Assembly: GCA_038231495.1 (NCBI GenBank)
Contig: JBBRLG010000334.1
Location: 1 to 8,379 of the forward strand
Direction of reading: 5' to 3'
DNA length: 8,379 nucleotides
From: JBBRLG01 sp038231495
GTDB taxonomy: Bacteria; Planctomycetota; Planctomycetia; Gemmatales; Gemmataceae
Shown piece after piece: positions 6,349 through 8,379 of the stretch. Every line of letters begins with the position of its first letter. The first letter of the stretch is position 1. The position numbers and the translations under genes were made by a program. Below the pieces are notes generated by a model. The model saw only the letters and a list, made by a program, of their open reading frames with translations. It made no database searches and was not told where the DNA came from.

Positions 6349-6459
6349 CAGAGCCGTGGTCCGTTGTCCGTTGTCCGTGGTCCGTGGTCCGTTGCAAAGA
6401 CAAGACAAGATTGCATTTTGCAACGGACCACGGACAACGGACAACGGACCGCGGCTCTG
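6349..6459. repeat. Large imperfect inverted repeat built of 7-bp units
   Basis: The left arm (6349-6398, 50 nt) and right arm (6417-6459, 43 nt) are reverse complements around an 18-nt loop (6399-6416). They differ only by one T/C change near the outer edge (6357 region) and one extra 7-bp unit in the left arm. Each arm is a row of heptamers ggtccgt / tgtccgt (five on the left, four on the right), flanked outside by cagagccg and inside by tgcaaa. As RNA this would fold into a roughly 43-bp hairpin with one 7-nt bulge. There is no T-run, so it is not a standard terminator. I recall this heptamer family ('RTTDNGQRTTDNG' when translated) as dispersed in planctomycete genomes, and short heptamer repeats are also known in cyanobacteria. 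It fills most of the gap between gspE and gspF. Confidence 0.88.
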
Positions 6460-6484
6460 GATCTATTGGCTTGCTGAACTCAGC

Positions 6485-6492
6485 AGGGAGGA
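6485..6492 (+). promoter_or_regulatory. Ribosome binding site of gspF
   Basis: AGGGAGGA lies 3 bp before ATG 6496, one of the strongest Shine-Dalgarno matches in the cluster. It sits 25 bp outside the right arm of the inverted repeat, so the hairpin would leave it exposed. It supports 6496 as the start and suggests gspF is translated independently of gspE. Confidence 0.65.
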
Positions 6493-6495
6493 CGC

Positions 6496-7731
6496 ATGCC
6501 CCTATTCGCATTTGACGCGCGGACCGGCGGCGGGCAGGCCCGGCGCGGGACCGAGGAAGCGATGGACGCCCAGGCGCTTGTCGGTGCCTTGCGGCAGCGC
6601 GGCTGGCTCGTCGTCAACGTGCGCGCGGCCCCGCCCAACCTGCCCGGACTGCTCGCCCGCTTGCACCGTCTCAGTCCATCGACCTGGCTGCCCACGCGCT
6701 CGGTGGACGTGGAGCTTAGCTTGCAACAGCTGGCGGTCATGTTGCGCAGCGGCTTAACCCTGCTCGCGGCCTTGAAGACGGTGGCGGAGTACGCCCGCCG
6801 CGGGTCGATGCGGCGGGTGTGGGAGGCCGTCGCGCGGGAGATTCAACAAGGTTCCAGCCTTGCCGACGCCATGGCCGGCCACCGCTGCTTCTCGCACCTC
6901 GTCGTGCAACTGGTGCGCGTCGGGGAACAGACCGGCACCCTGGAACAGGTGGTTCGCCGCGCCGCCGAAGCGCTCGAACGCCGCCGGCAGCTTACGACCC
7001 AGCTAATCACCGCGCTGGCGTACCCCTTTATTGTGCTGGTGGCCGCGATTGCCGTTTCGATTTTTATGATCGTCGGCGTCATCCCCAAGCTCCAGGTTTT
7101 CCTTACCGCGATGGGCCGACGCTTGCCGCCGCTGACCCAGGCGCTCCTTGACGTTGCCGCGCTTATCCAACTTTATGGGCCATACGTCCTGGGCGGCCTG
7201 TTCGCCTTGACAGCCTCTTTGACTGCGATATACCTCTGGCAACCCGGTCGGTTGTTTATCGATCGCCTGCTCCTACGGCTGCCGCTTGTCGGCGGCCTGT
7301 TGCGGCTGGCGGCTACTGCGCAATTCGCGCACGGCCTGGGGGTGTTGCTCACGAGCGGCATCACCCTGGTCGAGGCACTGCGGACCGTCGAATTGCTGCA
7401 CGGCAACCGCTGGGTGGGAGCACGGGTCGCCGAGACGCGGCGGTCGGTGTTGGCGGGCGGCAACCTGGCCCAGCCGCTCGACGCGCCGTCGGTATTCATG
7501 CCGATGTTGTCGCGCATGGTCGCCGTGGGCGAGTCGGCCGGCAGCCTCGATGAGGTGCTAGGGGAGGTCGCCCGGTTTCACGAGAACCAGCTCCAGGCTG
7601 CCATCCGCCGCCTGAGCGTCATCGTCGAGCCGGTCATCGTCATCGTCGTCGGCGGCATCGTCGGGTTCGTGTATGTCTCGTTCTTCATGGCAATGTTCGC
7701 CGCCGCCGGGGCGGGCGGGAAGGTTCACTGA
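6496..7731 (+). CDS. gspF: GspF/PilC-like inner-membrane platform protein
   Basis: A 411-residue polytopic protein with the full two-domain GspF layout. An N-terminal MPLFAFDARTGGGQARRG segment (1-18) is typical of the family. The first T2SF domain (about 73-196) has LRSGLTLLAALKTV, GSSLADAM (119-126) and VGEQTGTLE (142-150), followed by transmembrane helix 1 (about 172-196). Helix 2 lies at about 228-248. The second T2SF domain (about 273-400) repeats the pattern with LTSGITLVEALRTVE (285-299) and VGESAGSLD (344-352), and ends in helix 3 (about 374-402). Length and helix number match the family, which docks the assembly ATPase and the growing pseudopilus. It is separated from gspE by the inverted repeat, and the GspC/PilP-like gene begins 19 bp downstream. 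No truncation or odd residue is seen. Confidence 0.93.
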   Translation: MPLFAFDARTGGGQARRGTEEAMDAQALVGALRQRGWLVVNVRAAPPNLPGLLARLHRLSPSTWLPTRSVDVELSLQQLAVMLRSGLTLLAALKTVAEYARRGSMRRVWEAVAREIQQGSSLADAMAGHRCFSHLVVQLVRVGEQTGTLEQVVRRAAEALERRRQLTTQLITALAYPFIVLVAAIAVSIFMIVGVIPKLQVFLTAMGRRLPPLTQALLDVAALIQLYGPYVLGGLFALTASLTAIYLWQPGRLFIDRLLLRLPLVGGLLRLAATAQFAHGLGVLLTSGITLVEALRTVELLHGNRWVGARVAETRRSVLAGGNLAQPLDAPSVFMPMLSRMVAVGESAGSLDEVLGEVARFHENQLQAAIRRLSVIVEPVIVIVVGGIVGFVYVSFFMAMFAAAGAGGKVH

Positions 7732-7734
7732 AAT

Positions 7735-7742
7735 GGAAGAGG
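7735..7742 (+). promoter_or_regulatory. Ribosome binding site choosing ATG 7751 for the GspC/PilP-like gene
   Basis: GGAAGAGG lies 8 bp before ATG 7751. The alternative in-frame ATG 7733 has GGGAAGG (7717-7723) 9 bp upstream, so both are possible. Starting at 7751 yields a classical positively charged signal-peptide N-terminus (MHWLRIGL), whereas starting at 7733 adds an acidic MEEVWP, which is why 7751 is preferred. Confidence 0.45.
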
Positions 7743-7750
7743 TTTGGCCC

Positions 7751-8245
7751 ATGCACTGGCTCCGAATCGGCCTCGCGGCGTCGCTGTTCCCGGCCCTGGC
7801 GTGCCTGGTCGTTGCCCAACAGGCCGACCCTACGCCCGCCCCGGCCATCACGATCCTGTCGGTCGAGGCGTCCAAAGCAACCGGGGTCGTGACCACACCG
7901 GCCCAGCCGGGCGTGCCGGCCCCCCCGGCCCCCCCGGCCCCCTCGTTGCGCGACCCGACGCTGCCCAGTGCCCGACTGCGCGAGGCGATGGAGGTAGGCA
8001 AAGCTCCTAACCTGGTCAGCACGGGGCCGACGCACAAGTCGCCTTTAATCAGTCTCAAGGGGCGCGTCCTGGCCAAGGACCGACCGCCGACCGCCATCCT
8101 GGAAGTGGACGGCAAGCTGTACGTTGTCGGCAAAGGCAGCACGTTGAACGGGCCGGGCAACAGCGTGCTGAAGATCGTCGAACTGAACAAGGTCGAGGTA
8201 CGCGTGGAAGTTAGCCCGCAGAACGAGACCATTACGCTGCGATAG
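7751..8245 (+). CDS. Small GspC/PilP-like periplasmic protein
   Basis: A 164-residue exported protein. Residues 1-22 form a signal peptide or membrane anchor (MHWLRIGLAASLFPALACLVVA). Residues 23-98 are low-complexity and Pro/Ala-rich, with a PAPPAPPAP tract (56-64) and LRDPTLPS (66-73), probably an extended linker. The C-terminal domain (about 99-164) is small and all-beta: ISLKGRVLAKDRPPTAILEVDGKLYVVGKG then strands ending ETITLR. This matches the pattern of the GspC homology region / PilP domain (L-x-G-V, a 'dG' turn, a 'v-x-x-G' turn and a final 'l-x-L'), which contacts the secretin N0 domain. Cys18 follows ALA, a poor lipobox, so a lipoprotein like PilP is possible but not supported. Lying last after gspF fits a secretin-coupling role. 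The family call is from fold pattern and context. Confidence 0.65.
   Translation: MHWLRIGLAASLFPALACLVVAQQADPTPAPAITILSVEASKATGVVTTPAQPGVPAPPAPPAPSLRDPTLPSARLREAMEVGKAPNLVSTGPTHKSPLISLKGRVLAKDRPPTAILEVDGKLYVVGKGSTLNGPGNSVLKIVELNKVEVRVEVSPQNETITLR
7918..7942. repeat. Short 9-bp tandem repeat with two C7 runs
   Basis: GGCCCCCCC is repeated twice and followed by GGCCCCC. It encodes the Ala-Pro-Pro linker of the GspC/PilP-like protein. The runs of seven C are places where sequencing error or replication slippage could shift the frame, but the frame is intact here. Confidence 0.6.
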
Positions 8246-8379
8246 CAGGCGCACCGTAGTATTTCCGCCAGAGCCGCGACCGTCTCCTATCGTAGCCGCA
8301 AGCGGCTCGCCGGGTACCGTAGGCCCCGGTTGAACCCTAAACCCAGGGCCGCCCCGCTTCACCCCCAAAAAACCCCCCC
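8246..8379. other. Non-coding 3' end of the window with repeat-like pieces
   Basis: No gene is supported in these 134 bp. The stretch cagagccgcgaccgt (8269-8283) resembles a dispersed planctomycete element I remember, and shares its first ten bases with the outer edge of the inverted repeat at 6349-6459 (right arm read in reverse). A perfect 6-bp-stem hairpin agccgc/gcggct with loop aa lies at 8294-8307, and ggctcgcc (8304-8311) is the inverse of the ggcgagcc core at 3226. There is no T-run to make a clear terminator. The final bases are six A then seven C, which may be a low-complexity tract or a contig edge. Confidence 0.45.

Noticed and set aside
4918..6444. 508-codon open frame on the minus strand
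   Set aside because: It is the antisense shadow of gspE, kept open by high GC; its N-terminus is translated heptamer repeat (RTTDNGQRTT) and the rest has no recognisable domain.
6349..6459. Inverted repeat as a CRISPR array or a Rho-independent terminator
   Set aside because: The 7-bp units have no spacers, and no T-run follows the stem.
6321..6757. Small plus-strand open frames across the inverted repeat (6321-6515 and 6329-6757)
   Set aside because: They are translated heptamer repeat (SVVRGPL-type) running into gspF in the wrong frame.
8246..8379. Start of a secretin gene after the GspC/PilP-like gene
   Set aside because: No coding pattern or ribosome site is seen in this stretch, only repeat-like and homopolymer sequence.

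Overview
The window is GC-rich DNA (by eye about 65% G+C) carrying one plus-strand gene cluster for a type II secretion / type IV pilus-like machine. It most resembles a planctomycete of the Gemmata type. That placement rests on three things: the GC-rich coding style, pseudopilin features I associate with that phylum, and intergenic repeats of kinds I recall as dispersed through planctomycete genomes (a 'ggcgagccgggagcg' element, a 'tccgttg/tccgtgg' heptamer array and a 'cagagccgcgaccgt' element). The phylum call is inference from memory, not from a search.

Layout: the 3' end of an unrecognised upstream gene (2-118), then a short spacer with a perfect GC-rich palindrome (156-177). The cluster follows: a GspG-like pseudopilin with an extra C-terminal domain (237-1169), a GspL / PilM-PilN-like inner-membrane protein (1191-2591), a GspM / PilO-like protein (2595-3209), a 71-bp spacer holding a dispersed repeat, a PilT-type ATPase (3281-4462) overlapping by 4 bp a GspE/PilB-type assembly ATPase (4459-6327), a 168-bp spacer filled mostly by a large inverted repeat of heptamers (6349-6459), a GspF/PilC-like platform protein (6496-7731) and a small GspC/PilP-like periplasmic protein (7751-8245). 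The last 134 bp are non-coding, contain small repeat-like pieces and end in A and C homopolymers.

How the genes fit together: the GspE-like ATPase would drive addition of the pseudopilin through the GspF platform. The GspL- and GspM-like proteins would link the ATPase to the envelope, and the GspC/PilP-like protein would contact a secretin that is not in this window. Two features are unusual. A PilT-type (retraction-class) ATPase sits directly upstream of, and overlaps, the assembly ATPase, which classical type II systems lack. The assembly ATPase also carries what reads as an N-terminal PilZ domain (RxxxR and DxTxxG), suggesting c-di-GMP control built into the motor. No secretin, minor pseudopilin or prepilin peptidase gene is visible. 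No CRISPR array, tRNA, rRNA, transposase or integrase was seen.
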